From assembly GCA_005885285.1 (NCBI GenBank), contig VAZG01000192.1, positions 1 through 54,967 on the forward strand: a stretch of 54,967 nt of DNA. Reading direction: 5' to 3'. The stretch is from Alphaproteobacteria bacterium. GTDB lineage: Bacteria > Pseudomonadota > Alphaproteobacteria > Rhizobiales > Xanthobacteraceae. Below are positions 54,464-54,967 of the stretch, in pieces. Both the position numbers and the translations under genes were made by a program. Numbering within the stretch: the first letter of the stretch is position 1; each line of letters opens with the position of its first letter. The notes beneath the pieces were generated by a model. The model was not told the DNA's origin. It saw only the letters and a program-made list of their open reading frames with translations, and did not search any database.

Positions 54464-54967
54464 CGCCGGCCGCCAAACGCCTCAGCGGCTTCTTCCTGGA
54501 ATTCAGGATGGTGAGACGGTAGCTTGCCTCTAGCTGCTCTACCGTCATTCCAAGCCCGCCAGCAGCCTCCCACATATCGACGCCGGCCTGCATCAGCCAC
54601 GTCGCTGCTGTGTGGCGTAGCGAATGCCTGACGACATCCTCGCCAAGCCCCGCGTCCTGCAGAATACCTTCCCAGGCCGACCGGATCTTGCCGGCAAGCG
54701 GCTGGCCATCGTGAATGCGGTTGACGACGGATTTGGTCGCCGTTCTCCAGAATGCCGGCCTCGCGCAGCTCGCCCGATCGCATTTGGTCGATCTTGCGCC
54801 AGCGGACCAAGTGAGGGCGCAGGCGGCTAGCGATCTTTGCCGGAGGGCGCCGCTTCTTGGTCGACCGTTCCAGGGCGCCTTTGCCCTGATAGACCATGGC
54901 GTCGAGGTTCATCCATGGATGAGTGGTGGTGGCGAGCCATTGCGTGCGCCGAATCGTTTCCTCGCGC
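54460..54967 (-). pseudogene. Phage-type site-specific integrase remnant, partial and frameshifted
   Basis: The 5' end lies beyond the window. Frame one reads TQWLATTTHPWMNLDAMVYQ, then KKRRPPAKIASRLRPHLVRW. After ILENGD the tyrosine-recombinase core continues in another frame: RHSLRHTAATWLMQAGVDMW, then EAAGGLGMTVEQLEASY (HxxR and the tyrosine region). A further shift near the end recovers HHPEFQEEAAEAFGGRR and TAG 54462-54460. At least two frameshifts therefore break it. Its 3' end faces tRNA-Pro, the layout of a tRNA-integrated element. Confidence 0.8.

Noticed and set aside
1..54967. CRISPR arrays, rRNA genes, intact insertion sequences or riboswitches
   Set aside because: No regularly spaced repeats, rRNA-like stretches, transposase frames or recognised riboswitch cores were seen on reading; only short repeats and an integrase remnant.

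Overview
The window reads as high-GC chromosomal DNA of an alphaproteobacterium in the Bradyrhizobium/Rhodopseudomonas group (Nitrobacteraceae, order Hyphomicrobiales). This is judged from protein families and codon use, not from a database search. Most of it is core-genome housekeeping. The last ~0.9 kb, beyond a tRNA-Pro, looks like the decayed edge of an integrated element.

Layout. 1-12.8 kb: the end of a zinc metallopeptidase gene, moaB, a frameshifted DUF1330 gene, a MarR-GNAT fusion regulator with a 42-bp near-palindrome at its start codon, a family 2 glycosyltransferase, a radical SAM gene behind a LexA-type box, a VOC protein, rnhB, a membrane glycosyltransferase, a uracil-DNA glycosylase, ETF-ubiquinone oxidoreductase, a periplasmic TPR protein and ispE. 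12.8-25.7 kb: polyprenyl diphosphate synthase divergent from a DUF2007/tRNA methyltransferase pair, an S49 peptidase, glyQ-glyS, ppdK, a SleB-type hydrolase and a small CusF-like protein. Two very short ORFs (32 and 49 aa) also look genuine. 25.7-29.4 kb: nadA-nadB-nadC, with a perfect 21-bp palindrome just upstream of nadA. The likely regulator of that site (NadQ-type Nudix/winged-helix protein) is encoded at 42.1-43.1 kb.

29.7-39.3 kb holds an MFS transporter, an AcuI-like reductase, two lineage-specific proteins and a signalling cluster: a disrupted chemoreceptor, an intact paralogous chemoreceptor, a CHASE2-class III nucleotide cyclase and a secreted FecR-domain protein directly upstream of the cyclase. 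39.5-49.9 kb holds a DUF2339 membrane protein missing part of its C-terminus, nadQ, a tyrosine phosphatase, an HD hydrolase, tag and ygfZ (one minus-strand run), then pyrC, small conserved proteins, a Nudix hydrolase and an SRAP-family DNA-protein crosslink protein. 50-54 kb is a tight minus-strand run: a Sua5-type tsaC, an FAD-dependent 2-hydroxyacid dehydrogenase, a GNAT protein, nudK and an Asp/Glu racemase-like protein that seems internally shortened. tRNA-Pro(CGG) and a broken integrase close the window.

Three themes stand out. First, regulatory DNA can be tied to genes: the MarR palindrome, a GTTC-N7-GTTC box, and the nadA operator with its probable regulator. Second, several genes carry clean lesions: one single-base frameshift, two frame-breaking internal deletions and one apparent in-frame deletion. 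These are either real decay or assembly errors. Third, the FecR/CHASE2-cyclase pair, whose cyclase lacks the usual adenine-selecting lysine, is the best candidate for an under-described signalling module.
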